A DNA stretch of 64,000 bases from Adiantum capillus-veneris (GCA_014529385.2 CM043953.1:80358338-80422337), one strand, 5' to 3'; positions 23,021 to 35,822 are shown, numbered from the stretch's first letter. Notes: a model not told the origin generated them from the letters alone. Numbers and translations are program-made.

Positions 23021-23827
23021 AAACACTGTTGGGCAAAAGACAAAGTGGGACTCCTCTATAGTTTATAGCCAAAGAGAGTTAAAAATTCAACTTCATCACC
23101 AAAAAGTATACCAAAACCACTCTTAGTAAACCCTAAACAAAAGGCCTATGCTCCCTTGGGAATTTACAAGCACACGTCCACCCAAAGGACCATAGCACAT
23201 AGTAGCAAAACCCTGTCAAAGCACGGATTTATAGTACACGTCTACCAATTCATATGAGGACAGGGGCCTCCCCTTTCACAATTGAATAACACAAATCCAC
23301 AAATTCAACATCAACTCCACAATTAATAGATACATGCCCTCCGAATCCGTCTGCACACAATTTGCCACTAGGATGCCATAGCCATAACCCTGCAGAGAAC
23401 TAGTCATAACTTGAAGAGCACAACTCCAATTGGGGCACTTTAAAGCTTGGAATAAATCTTGAAAAATGACCAACAAGAAAGATGAAGAGGACAAAAATTG
23501 AATCTACATGCCACTATGTGCAAAATTGATGCGAATACCCCGAGCCATTATACCCTTCAATTCATTCTAACTTGAAAGAATTTCAAACTTTCATGGTCCA
23601 TCCATACCTCAAAGTGGCACCACGTAAATAGTGTCTCCACTTTTAAGTGCATGTATTTGCTCATAGGCCAAATAATTATGTTGGGAGGTGGTCACATTTT
23701 TGAAGTAGTGCGATTGTGTATAACGTGCCAGACCTCTATAAAGGATGGATCATGTTCACATAAGCCCACACAGTGACTCCAAGAACTCATTTTTGAAGAT
23801 TGTCTTCATAGAAATCACAAAAGACTT

Positions 23828-24663
23828 TTAGTCCTCAATGTTGTATCTAGATATCAATGTCTCAATGAACTTTGTCGGACATAATGCAATACTTGCATCA
23901 CATTGCTTAAAAGTGTATGCCCAGATAGTAAAGCAAACGCCCCAAATTTGACATTTCAAATCACCCTTGAAATTGGCAATATACCTATCATCTAGTGTGG
24001 TGAAAAACACATCATTCACATATAATAGCAAAATAAGAAAAACTATATGACCCCCATGCTTTGACACACAAGGAGCTCTCAATTGGACTATTTTCAACAC
24101 CATGTGTAGCCAAATAAGCACATACCTTTTCATATTAAGCACATGGATTTTGATTCAAATTGTAGAAAGCCTTTTTAAGCTTTCACACCTTTTTTTCTTG
24201 CCCTTTTTGAGAAAGACCTTGAGATCCCACTATGTGCACTTCCTTAGGCAAAAAATTACGATTAAAAAATGAGTCTTTATGTCTAATCGATGCAAATCGC
24301 AACCATTATGAACTGCTAATGCACAATGCTATGAATTGTATTCACACAATGACTAGGACCAAAAATATCATCAAAATCAACGCCCTTCCCTTGAGAATAC
24401 CCTTTTGCCACAAGTCTAGCCTTACAATAGTCAACACTACCATCATGCTTGCATTTCAACTTGAAAAATGACCAAGTATCAATGGGATTTTTGCAACAGG
24501 GCATAATGTTAATACCACATGCCATTCTTTATTTTGGAATCATACTCAGATTGCATTACAACCAATTACTTTTTTAAATTTTTTGCATCTTGAAATGACA
24601 GGTTTTTCCTCATTATATAGACTAGATGCAACCAAAAAATAATGGTCTAATTCATAAGGGGTA
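23828..24663 (-). pseudogene. Ty1/copia reverse transcriptase remnant
   Basis: Minus-strand pieces in order: QSEYDSKIKNGMW near 24550, CKARLVAKGYSQGKGVDFDD (24525-24316) and LLLYVNDVFFTTLDD (24142-23828). The last is the copia YVDD box with Asp changed to Asn. Stops separate them. The giant element is inserted in the upstream end of this sequence at 24663. Confidence 0.8.
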
Positions 24664-25583
24664 TGTTAGCAGCAAGCTAACACGGATACCATTTTTTGGA
24701 GTTCTCTTTGTAAAACACTTATTATTTGATAAATCGGGAATATTGTAACTCCTATTTTCTTGGATAAACTCTGTAATTAATGAGCCAGGGCTACAAGCTT
24801 CCAGATTGTATCAACCTGTCATTACCCAGCTTTGGTAGAACTCCAGATTATTAGTTTTGACCACCCAAAAACCTTGGCTAAGGTATAAAAGCCAATTTTT
24901 GTAAGTTTTATATAAGTTTTGGATAATGAAATACACATCGTGAGCTAGTGGCGCTCACTCCTCTCCTTCTCGCGCTTCCTACTCCCTCCCCGGTTGTCAC
25001 ATTGTAGTCACGTTTGTTGCATTGCAACCGCAGGTAAGAGCTCTACGCATTGCCATAAGCAGTTCACCATAATTCGTAGCTTTTGGCATCGTCGATCCGC
25101 AGCCTAATTTCATCATAACTAGGAATTTACACTTTTAAATAAAAAACTAAGCATAGGCGGGGTATTGGGGCATCATTGCTAAGCATTTAGATGCATTTTG
25201 GGTCAAAAACGACTAGGTAAAAAATCCACTGCTGTTAATTATCGCGATTTTGGAACTTGATCTAAAGTGGGGTTTGTGACCATAAGCATGTATGCTTAGG
25301 TCTTATAAATATATCCTAGAAGTTCCATTACGTTTGGATGTCATTTGATGTTGTAATGGATGTGATTTGTTTACCGATGAGCGATTGGCTTTTGGTGATT
25401 TCAGTCACTTGAGTGTATCTTGAGTTAGATGCGAGTTGTTAGTTGTTTTTCGAGAGATTGACAACCTCTTGTAGCCTCTATGCACTAGTCGAGTCAGCTT
25501 TATCCCATGGATTGACAAATTAATCGTGGTTCTCGCTCGTACTGTAATAAGATAGGATAGTGAGGTTAGACATGCGTCCCACA
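24664..25583 (+). repeat. Giant element 5' LTR
   Basis: The 920-bp LTR contains a plausible promoter region around GGTATAAAAGCC (24880-24892). It also carries a degenerate copy of the internal palindrome (TTAATTATCGCGATTTT near 25236). Confidence 0.9.
24882..24890 (+). promoter_or_regulatory. LTR TATA box
   Basis: TATAAAAGC in the 5' LTR. The same sequence is kept in the 3' LTR at about 41740. It is probably the RNA polymerase II start of the element. Confidence 0.55.
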
Positions 25584-25585
25584 TT

Positions 25586-25603
25586 TGGCGCCGCTGCCGG
25601 GGA
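25586..25603 (+). other. Giant element primer binding site (tRNA-Asp)
   Basis: TGGCGCCGCTGCCGGGGA begins 2 bp after the LTR end and is complementary to the tRNA-Asp 3' end with one mismatch. Confidence 0.85.
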
Positions 25604-27568
25604 TGAAAGAGACCTAAACTAGGGAAAAACACGAGCGTCTTCTGAAGTTATCCTTTAACTTCCTTTAGGTTCACCTAGAGTTCAAAACTTTCTTTTAGAA
25701 ATCGCATAGCTTAAGATTGTCGTCTTTTGCTGTGTAGAGGTAGCTTGGAAGTAATCGTACTTGGTGAGTGCCTTTAGAATTCTAGGATTGTAGAAATAGA
25801 ATAGGATTTTGAGAATGATTGGTAGACAAGACAAGTCTTAAGATCATTGCGCTCAAAAAACCATAAGACAAGAAAACGAGTGTTTGTGGACACTTTCACA
25901 ACCCCATTGCATGAGAATCTAGGAGTAGGGTAAGTAGGATCCGAGGTGGATTTCAAAACATTGCTCTCTCTGAAAGAATCAAGTGTGAGTTGTTATTGGA
26001 AGTTACAGAATTTCAGGTCTACAGCTAGAAATAGCTCAAAAAGACTTGAAACCACTCAATCCGAATGGACAATAAGCTTAAAAGTTGTCTGAATCAGTTG
26101 GTAAGCTCAAGGGCACTTCGAGGTAAAAATTTCAAGAGTTGGCCAAAACTCAGATTATTTAATTTTTCTTGACATATTAGGCCAAATTAAGTTTTGACTT
26201 GATTCATAGGCTTAAATAGCTCATATAAAGATTATCTTTGAAAAAACTGCAAAAAAAGTGTTCATTTCAAGCCTGACATTAATAATTGTGATTATTAACT
26301 TTTTGCTTCAAATTAACCAAGGTTCATACCATTGACTCATTGTATGTGTACAAACAACTTTTGTAAAGATCCAAGAGATTTGGATCACCAAACTGACAAA
26401 AAACTAGGTAAAAACTAAAGTTTGTACTGACTTTTTGAATCTTGAGTGTAAATTGGAGAAAAATTTACCCAAACTTGTTGAAATTTGATTCATAGGCTTA
26501 TATTGATGTGATAAACATGTGTACATGCTCAGTTGACCAAAAAGATGCAAAAAGTTGTCAGTTGTAAATAATCGTAATTATTTACATCTACCCCATTTTT
26601 CAATTTTTGACCAAGTCAGTAAACCACTAGTTTAACCATGTTGTAATAAGCCCATAAACCAAATTTGGTAAGATTTGGATCATTGGATTAAAAATTGGGG
26701 CAAAATTTGCAAAGTTAGTTTGCGGACAGATAATTGATGACCATTTGACCAAAAATTGTCCAAACTTGATGAAACTTGGCTAGTGACCTTAACTTGAGGT
26801 GCTTAACAGATCTGTGTCAAAGCTGGGACAAAAGTTTGCAAAAATATAGCTGGAGTAAATAATCACAATTATTTACATCTGCTTCAAAACTTGATAATTT
26901 TACAAATGTGAGTATACCACAAGGTCAAGCATATCAAGTAGACTTCACAAATCAATTTTGGTGAAATTTGGATCATAAAAGTGAGACTTAAGCCAGATTC
27001 TTGAAATCAGAGTCTCCAGACACACAACAGTTGATAAACTTGATCAGATTTTGTCCAAACTTGTTGAAACTTGTCCAGGGACTTTAACAAGTTGTATACT
27101 TGCCAAACCAATCCAAAAAGTGCAAAAAACTAGCAAAAGTAAATAATCGTGATTATTTACGACTGCTACCCAGGGACATCAGTTTTGACTTTTGAACTTA
27201 TACAGTGTTAGACCAATATAATATAAAGGCACCGGGCAATTTTGGGTTCAATCGGATCAAAATTGATACATGTTCACTCAGTTTTTTAGTTTGCAGATTA
27301 ATCCTTTGATTTTTTGCTAAAGTCGAATCTGAAAGTCAAATTTTGACTCCCATAGCTCGATTTGAAGTGATACACCTAGACCAATCACGAGAGTTAGCAA
27401 AAACTCTACTGTTCTTTATAGAAGAATAGCTAAGTTGATCAAATTTGTACAGAAATCATGTTGCAGACGAGGAATCAGTGGCTTGACACCAGAGATTGCG
27501 AATCAAGTAGAAATTGACAACAAGTCAATCCAAAAGTGAGTACTCTATCCAGGGCTTCATAAGTCTAT
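25604..27568 (+). other. Giant element leader with about 288-bp palindrome array
   Basis: No ORF. Four copies of a 22-bp palindrome (half site GTAAATAATCG followed by its complement, with changes at the centre) lie at 26278, 26564, 26855 and 27139. The spacing is 286, 291 and 284 bp. The surrounding sequence is weakly repeated too (TTGACCAAAAA, AAACTTG.TGAAA.TTG phrases), so this is an old tandem array of about 288-bp units in which the palindrome is the best kept part. Confidence 0.8.
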
Positions 27569-29830
27569 ATGAACCTTAGATCTGGTCGGGCACTAGGAAA
27601 TCAGGGCATACTCGGAGAAACCTCCAGTAGAGTATCCACCGAAGACAACGTGAATCAAGGCAATTCCTTGCACACAATTCTTGAAGAATTCTTAGACACT
27701 TTTTCAAATTCAACATCTGAAATGTCTTCTTACTCAACTCACTCGAAAACCGGAACGACAATGCGCCATAAGCATATACTCTCTTTTTACAAGACTAACC
27801 GCCATGGAGCCCAGGTTTACTTGGACCCTAAGGAAGAGTATGCTATTCGCATTGATGACCATGGTATTGAGTTTGAAAAAGAGATTAGGGCAAACAAACA
27901 AGGAAAAATGTACATGGACAAAAATGGAACTCAGTATGTACAAGTTGAAAACCCTAATGTGGTAGACAAATGGGGGTTAGAAGTAAACACCATAACCCAG
28001 ATATGTCAGCAAAAGAAGGACCACCAACTTTAGAATTCGAGGGATACGATCAAGTAGATTTGAAGCCTTTGAAATGGCTTAGTACGGATAATCCTAGGAT
28101 TAGAGTCTATTGTTGATAAGATAAAAACATAAAAGATCTTTTGTGGACTTCGCATGCCAAACCAGGACAATTAATGGCCATGAAGATCATCTATATCTTC
28201 AAGATCAAGGATAAGGGATCAACGGACCTACCAACCTACATGTTTAGGGATGGTTATAACAACAACTTTGTTATGATGACTCCTGAGGAGGTAGAACAAA
28301 CCAAATACCAAGGGTATTCCATACGGGATTGGATATTGGGACAAGGACGAGAAACAATTCCAAGAGATGAACACTGTGAGAGATCATCTAAGAGTAATGT
28401 AAAGAAACCAGAAACCACATCATCACGTAGAAAACCGGGTGACAGTAAGGCCAGTCTAGGACTCGGAATAGGACCAACTGCCAGGAGACCGGGAGTTGAA
28501 CCAAACAGACGTGTCAGACCAGCTGATTTTCAGAAATAGGTCAGAAAATACAGTGGATCAGGCGATCCATATGACCGCTTAGCAAGCTTTAAGCAAGTGC
28601 TAAGAGCAGAACATATATTCGATTTCCATACTCAATTCGAGGGGTTTGGAATGACATTAGAAGGAAAAGCATTGACATGGTTCCAAAACATTCCACCAAG
28701 GTCAATCATGGACTTGAACACATTAGCCCAAGGATTTGTAGCTGCTTGTTTCAAAACGGGGATCAAACATAATACGGTAGCTCAAATCTACAGCTTTAAA
28801 CAGAAACATGGTGAGTCTGTTAGGGATTGTGCAACTCGAATAAAACAATACATTTCCAGATGCCCATGGCTAGAGATACCTACAAAAGAACGACTTGTAT
28901 CCTTGTTTCTAGAGGGACTACTAAACAAAGAACTTCATGCTATACTCTATGGTAAAAAGCATACAACCCTAGAAGAGTGCGTGTCAGATGCTATTGACTT
29001 AGGAGACAATTGTGATATTTTTCATGAAGAAGATGTCCCTAAGGATAAACAAAGTGAGAAAATAGCATCCACTAAACCAGCACAAGTGGGAATGGCTGCT
29101 ACTCTGCAACACCACTTTCAGCCATAGAACATGCTCAAAAGGATGAACGACATGATGAACAACATGCAAAAAGCACCTATGAGGGGACCAGGACAAGGGA
29201 TACCTCAACAGGGACAATCAATTAGGCCACAAAAATGGTGTGAAATTGAGGATAAATGGACCAACGATGAGACCCACAAGTGCTACTTTAGACCAAAGTA
29301 TGATGGGAATGTTCAGTATGTGCCTATGAGGCTACAAGGACAACCCATGTATAGATATCAGTCTAATATGGCCCAAGCTCAAAGACCACCAATGGGTATG
29401 GAAAGACCTCAACATGTGTTGGGACAACAACCTCCATACCCAGGACATAATGCAGTTCCTGTAAAGTACATGCACTTTGAAGGCGTCATAGACGAACAAG
29501 CATTAGTGCCTGTTACGTCCTATGCGGAGCCTAGTCCATCTACAGTAATGGTAGAAGGAGATTGGTATAATTCACATCCACCACCAATGGAAGAAACCGT
29601 GACTTATGCTCCACTAGAGCTCGTATCAATGTATTATGTAGCTAATCAAGGTGTCAGACCTCCCATGGTAAGACCCATGATTAAGCCAAGAACATGAAAG
29701 TGTCATAACTGTGGTGCAGATGATCACTGGAGAAATGAATGTCCAGAGTTGACAAAAACCTCAAACCAGTTGAAGCCTATTGCATATAATGTTTCAAAAA
29801 GGGAGGACACTTTCCGGAAGATTGTCCTAA
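27569..29830 (+). pseudogene. Giant element gag
   Basis: Gag starts MNLRSGRALGN at 27569, and the frame stops at about 28030. It continues in pieces 28141-28539, 28550-29127 and 29131-29697. The capsid core is clear: KYSGSGDPYDRLASFKQVL, GKALTWFQNIPP, FKTGIKHNTVAQIYSFKQ. Two zinc knuckles follow: CHNCGADDHWRNEC at 29701 and a second CX2CX4HX4C box (ending GGHFPEDC) near 29780-29825 with a TAA after its second residue. Internal stops make it inactive as it stands. Confidence 0.8.
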
Positions 29831-30031
29831 AAATCCTTTAAACAAGCATAAAATAGTAATAAACGTAGTCCAAGTGATACCTAGTAGCTCATCAGAGAGT
29901 GAACCGATTGTTCCAATCAAGGTAATCAATAGAGCCCAGGCCAAGAAAAAGAAACACAACTCCTCTGATGATTCAAAAAATACAAAAGTTCCTCTCAAAG
30001 AATCAAAAGGAGCAGAAGCAAAAGATATGAG

Positions 30032-30940
30032 ATGAGAAAACAAAAACAACGGGTTGAATTCAAGGAAAAAGCAAAAAAGTTATTCCAGGAAAAGTTGAAA
30101 GAAACTAGAAGTGAAATCAAGGAAACAACCGTGAAATCTGGAGGATCCAGTCTGGTTGATAAAATTTTTGAGCCTATTAATGCCGCCTTGGAAGCCTACA
30201 AGGCAGGACTTAAAGCAGGTCAAAACATGGAAAACAAATGGAAAAACTATCCTTCTCTAGACATGGAAGTAGCTAAGCTGGAAGCTTGTCAAAATTTGGT
30301 AAGAATCATGCAAGAAATACTGGAAAAACAAAAACCCAATCTTGAAAGTATTGCAAAACCTGAGGAGCTTGTGGTAAGAGACACTAAAGAAAAACCCTAT
30401 GTGGTGGTTGAACCCCACCTTGAAACAAAAGAACCAGAACTTATAGTGCCGGACAACAAAGATGCCTTAGACGGAATTCCATTCGTAGAGGAAGACTGGC
30501 CAGGACACTTATGGGAAAAAGTGAGAGAGATCAATGATGGGAGCCTAACTCTGAAGTCAGCTCCTATAGAGGAAGTTTGGTTAGACAATCTACCTCCTGA
30601 TATGGACATGGATGTACAATTCTTGTATGGAAATTACGGATCTGAAGCTTCAGGAATGTCTAAACCATTGATCTTGAGAACATTACCTTCTTACTTGGGA
30701 GGTAATGAAGATGAATCCATAGTGTGTAAGACCACTCAAGTAAAAAGAGCTGAACAGACCCTAGAAGTAGACAACATTCATTCAATCATGTCTACACCCA
30801 TTCAATGCACTCTTACCTTGGAAGAACTGTTAAAACTCAGACCATACTTATGGAATGATCTACAGAAAACCCTAGAGAAGGGCATGCATAGCCATAGCCA
30901 TGAAAGCAGTATGGGAATCCTGGGGAGAATTGGCCATTAG
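30032..30940 (+). CDS. Giant element gag-protease linker ORF
   Basis: 302 open codons, Lys/Glu-rich at the start (coiled-coil-like), then acidic. Near the end is LTLEELLKLRPYLWNDLQK, a phrase typical of the region just before the protease in this type of element. No enzymatic motif. The frame then leaves the protease frame near 30900. Confidence 0.6.
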   Translation: MRKQKQRVEFKEKAKKLFQEKLKETRSEIKETTVKSGGSSLVDKIFEPINAALEAYKAGLKAGQNMENKWKNYPSLDMEVAKLEACQNLVRIMQEILEKQKPNLESIAKPEELVVRDTKEKPYVVVEPHLETKEPELIVPDNKDALDGIPFVEEDWPGHLWEKVREINDGSLTLKSAPIEEVWLDNLPPDMDMDVQFLYGNYGSEASGMSKPLILRTLPSYLGGNEDESIVCKTTQVKRAEQTLEVDNIHSIMSTPIQCTLTLEELLKLRPYLWNDLQKTLEKGMHSHSHESSMGILGRIGH

Positions 30941-31730
30941 ACAAACTCGAATGAAATTGCAATTGGCTGACGAACACATTGAGAGACCATTAGGGCTGCT
31001 TGAAAAGGTGATAGTCAATTCCTGTGGAATTGAATATCAACACACTTTTTCCATAGTAGACTTTGGGAAAAAACTCAATTATGAAATCATATTGGGAAGA
31101 CCTTTCATGCGACAGGTACAGCTTATCCAAGATTGGAAAAACAACTATCTGTACTTGAAGCAAGTGGGATCTATAACAAGAGTAAATCTAAAAGATCACA
31201 CTTATAGACGTGCCTTGAAAACACCCATACAGGAGTTTGATTCAGCCTCTTCGGCTGAAAATAAGCTTCCATCCTGGTTAAATAAAGACACTCCTATTTG
31301 GAGGTGTGGAGCTTCAAAAAATGGGAGTTTAAAACGAGAAGAATGTATCCTAGAAATGGACTCCACAGACGAAACCTATGTACCTGAACCCTTTCCAGAG
31401 CATTTGTTTGAGCCATTCAAATGGACTCAAATTTTAGCGACCATGGATGTATGTGTGAATACGTCTATGCCTACTCAATTTTGCAATGAGGATGGCTATG
31501 AAATAATTCCCATCCAAATGATTTCAATCCTCAACATTGAAGACGAAAATGAGGAACCCAAGGACTTAATCACAGCTCAAAAAGTCTTTTTAGACCTCTA
31601 TTACGATGCAATTGATGAGTTAGATGAACACTCAGCTACCTCAGAAGATTCGGGATCAGAAAAAGAACATGTGAGAGCTAAGCTACTCTTAAAAGGAGGG
31701 GAGGAAAAGGTTTTTGACTTTCCAAACTAG
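30900..31730 (+). pseudogene. Giant element protease, active site missing
   Basis: The frame gives the C-terminal half of a retropepsin: TRMKLQLADEHIERPLGLLE, FSIVDFGKKLNYEIILGRPF and MRQVQLIQDWKNNYLYLKQ. The usual active-site loop (D-S/T-G) that should precede TRMKLQLAD is not found in any frame upstream, so the catalytic part seems deleted. A roughly 190-codon acidic tail of unknown role follows (QEFDSASSAENKLPSW ... DELDEHSATSEDSGSEKEH). Confidence 0.65.
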
Positions 31731-32035
31731 AAATCAAGAAAAAAAAATGGTATAGACAAAAAAGAGACACCAGAATTGTGAAAACAAGACCTATGCCATA
31801 AGTCTCCAATAGAACACAATTCTTGATGCAGATAGATGAAAATCATTGTGTCAAGGACAAAATCACTGACAGATATCCTTCAAAAAAAATTTCAACAATG
31901 TCTCAACATCAAGAACAACAAGGAAGGGTACTCAAGCAAACTCACAGGATAAGAAACCACTCATGACCCGAGTCGAACGGAAAAAACAAATATCAAGAGT
32001 TAAGAAAATATCTAAAGGAGATATATACGACCGAA

Positions 32036-33010
32036 ATGGAGACCACGGAAGAGGATGTTAAGGATGTAATGAGTGTTCCATCCCATTACAAAAAGTATAC
32101 TCTCCAAGATCAAAAAATCATAGTCAAACAACCTACTAGGGAACTACAGAAACAGGGCGAGTCTTACGAAGGGCCTAAAAACGCTAAAAAGATAGACTTG
32201 GCTGAACCAGGAGAAGAGCCTAGACCTACTTACATTGCGAATGATCTAACAAAAGAAGAAGAATATCTTCACTTGGTCTTACAAGGATCTCAAGGGTGTT
32301 GATCCAGAAATCTGTCAACATACCATACCCATGAGAGATGATGCAAAACCAAGTAGACAAAGGCCATACACGTATAATGAAACATTTGCCAGGAAGATAA
32401 AAGAAGAGATTGAAAAACTAAAGGAAGTCGAATTCATTTACAAAATTGAACACACGGATTGGGTGTCTCTAATCGTGATAGTACCCAAGAAGAATGGAAA
32501 ATTACGAGCGTGTGTTAATCTCAAAAAGGTGAATGCAGCTACCATTAAAGACAACTTTCCTCTTCCAATCATTGAGCATGTTTTAGAACGATTTGCAGTA
32601 AAAGAAGCTTACAGCTTCTTAGATGGCTTTTCGGGATAGAATCAACTTTTGGTTGACCCAAAAGATCAGCATAAAACTGCTTTTGCAACAGAATGGGGTA
32701 TTTTTGCCTATCGGCTTATGCCGTTTGGGTTGACTAATGCTCCATCCACATTTCAAAGATTGATGAGTCATGCTTTTAAAGAATATCTTAGGAAATTCTT
32801 AGAAGTATATATGGATGATCTATGCGTACATTCATCAATCCGGGCTGAACACCTCAAAAAGGTATTCAAAAAATGTAGAGTTTATAGGATTTTCTTAAAT
32901 CTTGAAAAGTGCACATTCATGGGTAGACAATGAAAAATTCTTGGACATATAGTGTCTAAAAATGGCATAGCTACTGATATTGAGAAGATTCATGTCATTG
33001 CTCTTATGCA
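32036..33010 (+). pseudogene. Giant element reverse transcriptase
   Basis: RT motifs run through frames 32331-32639 and 32649-32933: EKLKEVEFIYKIEHTDWVS, VIVPKKNGKLRACVNLKKVN, SFLDGFSG, then a TAG where Tyr is usual, NQLLVDPKDQHKTAFATEWG, FGLTNAPSTFQRLM and the intact catalytic box LEVYMDDLCVHS. After KCTFMGRQ comes a TGA, then ILGHIVSKNG. Two stops interrupt an otherwise well-kept polymerase domain. Sequence typical of RNase H does not follow. Confidence 0.8.
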
Positions 33011-33250
33011 TTAATCTTGAAGACTATACAAAAGAAATCAAGATGAGATATTGCTCTTAGGCATTAATCTTGAAGAAAAACAATAGTACCTGAGTCAAGC
33101 ACATGTTACCATAGTAGGATTTCACTTTGTGGAAGACCAAACTATGAAACAAATCTTGAGACTTGGAGTATTTTGGCTGACTATGAGGAGCGATGTTTGA
33201 TCTTTTGTAAAGGATTGCCCTCAATGTCAAAAACAAACCTCCATACCTCA
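33011..33250 (+). pseudogene. Extra degenerate integrase zinc-finger-like segment
   Basis: RNase H is expected here. Instead a broken frame reads HFVEDQTMKQILRLGVFW and DCPQCQKQ, which has the pattern of an integrase HHCC finger. A complete second finger follows at about 33480-33610. Either RNase H was deleted together with part of another integrase, or two fingers are native to this family. Confidence 0.5.
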
Positions 33251-33257
33251 TGTAACA

Positions 33258-34580
33258 TTGTTTCAAATGTCACCTGTTTCTGAGTGGAGTAACTATCTAG
33301 TTACTTACTTATCAAGCCGAACATTTCCTGAGGATATGAGTAAACACCGTCAAAGAGCAATTGAAACTGAATCAAGAGACTATGCTCTTATTGGGAACCA
33401 ATTGTATCGAAGAGGTAAAGATCAACATTTGCGTCTTTGTGCAAATGAAGATGAGTATATTCCGATTATAGAACAATCACATGATGGATTAGCTGGAGGT
33501 CACTTTTCTAGTGAGACCACCGCAAGAGAAATCTTGATGGCAGGCATATGGTGGCCAACACTTTTTGCAGATGCTAAAGAATATGTTCGAAGGTGTGATG
33601 CTTGTCAAGGAGCAAAAAAGCCAACATGCGTAGATAGCATGCCCTTGAGACCAATGATGGGGGCTAGAGCTTTCGCAAAATGGGGTATAGATTTTGTTGG
33701 GCCAATACAACCACCTGCTTATAGAACCCAAGCTCAATATATCATTGTAGCTACGGCCTATTTGACCAAGTGGGCCGAGGCTAAAGCAACTCAAAAGAAT
33801 GATGGCGGAACCACTGCTGCATTCTTATATGAGTATGTATTCACGAGATATGGACTGCCAATAGAGATTGTCAATGATTGGGAAACTCATTTCCTCAATG
33901 AGGTAATTGAGTATTTGCTTAATGAGTTTATGGTCATCCATAACAAATCAGCTCCCTATCACCCACAAGCAAACATACAAGCTGATCATACATATAAAAT
34001 TCTTAGCTCGGTGCTGACTAAAGTAGTTAGTTCAGGAAGGATAGACTGGGAAATGAATCTCCATGTTGCTCTATGGGTTATCAAGTTTCATTCAAAACAA
34101 CTTTAAATGCTACACCCTTTAATCTTGTTTATGGTCTTGATGCCATACTACCAATAGAATTTCTATTGCCGACATTAAGGGTAGCAAGAAACCTTGAGTG
34201 GAATGGACATGAATTGTCAGAAAGACTTGAAGATTTGGAAAAGCTAGATGAGCAAAGGCTAACTGGTGTAGCTCACATCTATGTACAAAAGCAGAAACAA
34301 AAACAGTTTTTTTGATTCCCACTTAATCACAAAAATATTCAAGAAAGGGGACTTAGTTTTAGTCTATTCCCTTAAGCAACACATTCCCAAGTTTAAGAAA
34401 AAGGGAAAAGAACCGTTTATCATTGAAGATGTATCTCCAAGTGGGGCAGTCAAATTGTCCACCCTAGATGGTGAACCAATGGCTAATTGGATTAGTGGAT
34501 GTCGTTTAAAGAAATACAATTTGCCGCTAACCAATGAATTGCTAGAAAGAATGCATGCAGCCAAGAAAAAAGAAGATTAA
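33258..34580 (+). pseudogene. Giant element integrase
   Basis: Frames 33258-34106, 34073-34315 and 34281-34580. The zinc finger reads HDGLAGGHFSSETTAREI ... CDACQGAK. The core has GIDFVGPIQPPAY (Asp 1), IVNDWETHFLN (Asp 2) and HPQANIQADHTYK, where the catalytic Glu is Asp. The C-terminal region shows VLVYSLKQHIPKFKKKGKEP and FIIEDVSPSGAVKLSTLDGE, the usual GPY/F-like tail. Frameshifts at about 34090 and 34300. No chromodomain seen. Confidence 0.8.
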
Positions 34581-34683
34581 ATGACAGCAGGTTATTGATG
34601 AAGCCCAATAGGAAGCTCGGCTTCGGGTACTCAAATGAAAAACTTCTCTCAAGAATCAATAGACACCGATTTCCATCAACACT

Positions 34684-35160
34684 TTGGAAATAGATGACCG
34701 ACAATGGGAATTACCTAAAGATGCGGTTTCAACAGATGATGACCGGTTAGACGGAATGGACCTACGCATCAAAGTACAGCTCAACTATCATAGCACCAAT
34801 GCTTTGGTCAACACAGGAGCTAGAGTAAATGCATTAAGTTATTCCACGTACAAGAAGGCAGCAAGTCAAGCTTTGACAGTAGGAATAGCAAAAATCAAGG
34901 GATGCAACAAGAACCCAGCCCCCACATTGGGAGTAGTCAACTTGAACGTGATAGTACATGGATGTTTTATGTCCTCATCAGTTTGTATGCTTACCAAATG
35001 AACACATGAATGAGACAATGATTCTTGGAATTCCCTAGATGCGGACATAGAAAGCAGTACCACATTGGGATACAAATCAGCTAAAGCTATCACCTAAAGG
35101 CGGGCAACTCATTGCTTCAATTGCACCAAGCAAAGAGGAATGGAAAGGAAGCAATCTGCA
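34684..35160 (+). pseudogene. Second retropepsin-like domain, 3' of integrase
   Basis: The frame reads LRIKVQLNYHSTNALVNTGA, RVNALSYSTYKKA, then, after a stop, MNETMILGIP, and LKLSPKGGQLIASIAP. This is retropepsin topology: active-site loop with NTG where DTG is expected, and the late ILGxP motif. Two TAGs lie in the late part at positions where Trp would be natural (TGG to TAG). In known Ty3/gypsy order the protease lies before RT, so this copy after the integrase is unusual. A similar domain lies in gypsy2 at 45764-46336. Confidence 0.65.
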
Positions 35161-35822
35161 GAACAAACCACGAAGTAGTCAATCTTCTCCATCCCCTCGA
35201 CAAGAAAATGCTACAAGTAGCATGCAAGGAGTTAGGCAAGTTTGGGTACCAAAAGCACAGCTTAAGGATAAGCCGATTCAGATATGGGTGCCTAAAACTT
35301 CATCGACAAAACAAAAGAAGGTTCCAAGGGTAAAAACATAGAGACGAGCATCTCCGAGCAAGGAACCTAACATGAAATTGGTTTGGAAGAAAAAGAAGCA
35401 CTTATCTTCTCCACAAACCGTAAAACCAATCAAGCAATGGCGAGTAAAGTCTCAAAAGACTGCACCACCATACAACAACAAGCAAATCAAGCTACCAATG
35501 GCGAGAAAAATCTCAACAACAGTCAAAAGTGCCACCAACAGCTCAAGCAATTAATGTGTTGAAGCATCGTGATGGTACAATCAAACAGAGAGCACACAAG
35601 CTACAAGATTTGCTCTTTGGAAGACATCAACAACAAACCTCGATATCAGAAACCCTTGAGTTAATTACTCAAGACCCAGCTCTTGCACAACATAGTGGTT
35701 TGAATTGCATTGATCTTCAAAGCATGGTAGAGCCAACCACGGCTATGCATAGACACGATTGTTCAAACCATACACACAGTCGTCCCAGAGTATGCCATCT
35801 AGGAGGGGTGGAAGGGTACTAA
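35112..35822 (+). pseudogene. WVPK-motif region of the giant element
   Basis: In the frame after the second protease, two motifs follow each other: VWVPKAQLKDKP and IQIWVPKTSSTK (35240-35325). A Lys/Ser-rich stretch comes next (KLVWKKKKHLSS, KQWRVKSQKTAPP). Related KWVPK/IWVPK motifs occur after the protease in gypsy1 and gypsy2. The short basic composition suggests nucleic-acid binding; no known domain. Several stops. Confidence 0.5.

Larger units (their letters stand above)
19123..23072 (-). mobile_element. Gypsy4: decayed Tat-like LTR retrotransposon body
   Basis: Minus-strand order: gag (22971-22020), protease (21403-21101), RT (20774 to about 20040), RNase H (20020-19466) and a second RNase H-like domain (19350-19123). 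Two RNase H domains in series are a known mark of the plant Tat lineage. Integrase is absent and no LTR pair is recognisable. Several tandem duplications and frameshifts show advanced decay. Confidence 0.75.

Noticed and set aside
26278-27160. CRISPR-like array
   Set aside because: Spacing of about 288 bp, palindromic units without unique short spacers, and a retroelement context in a plant genome.
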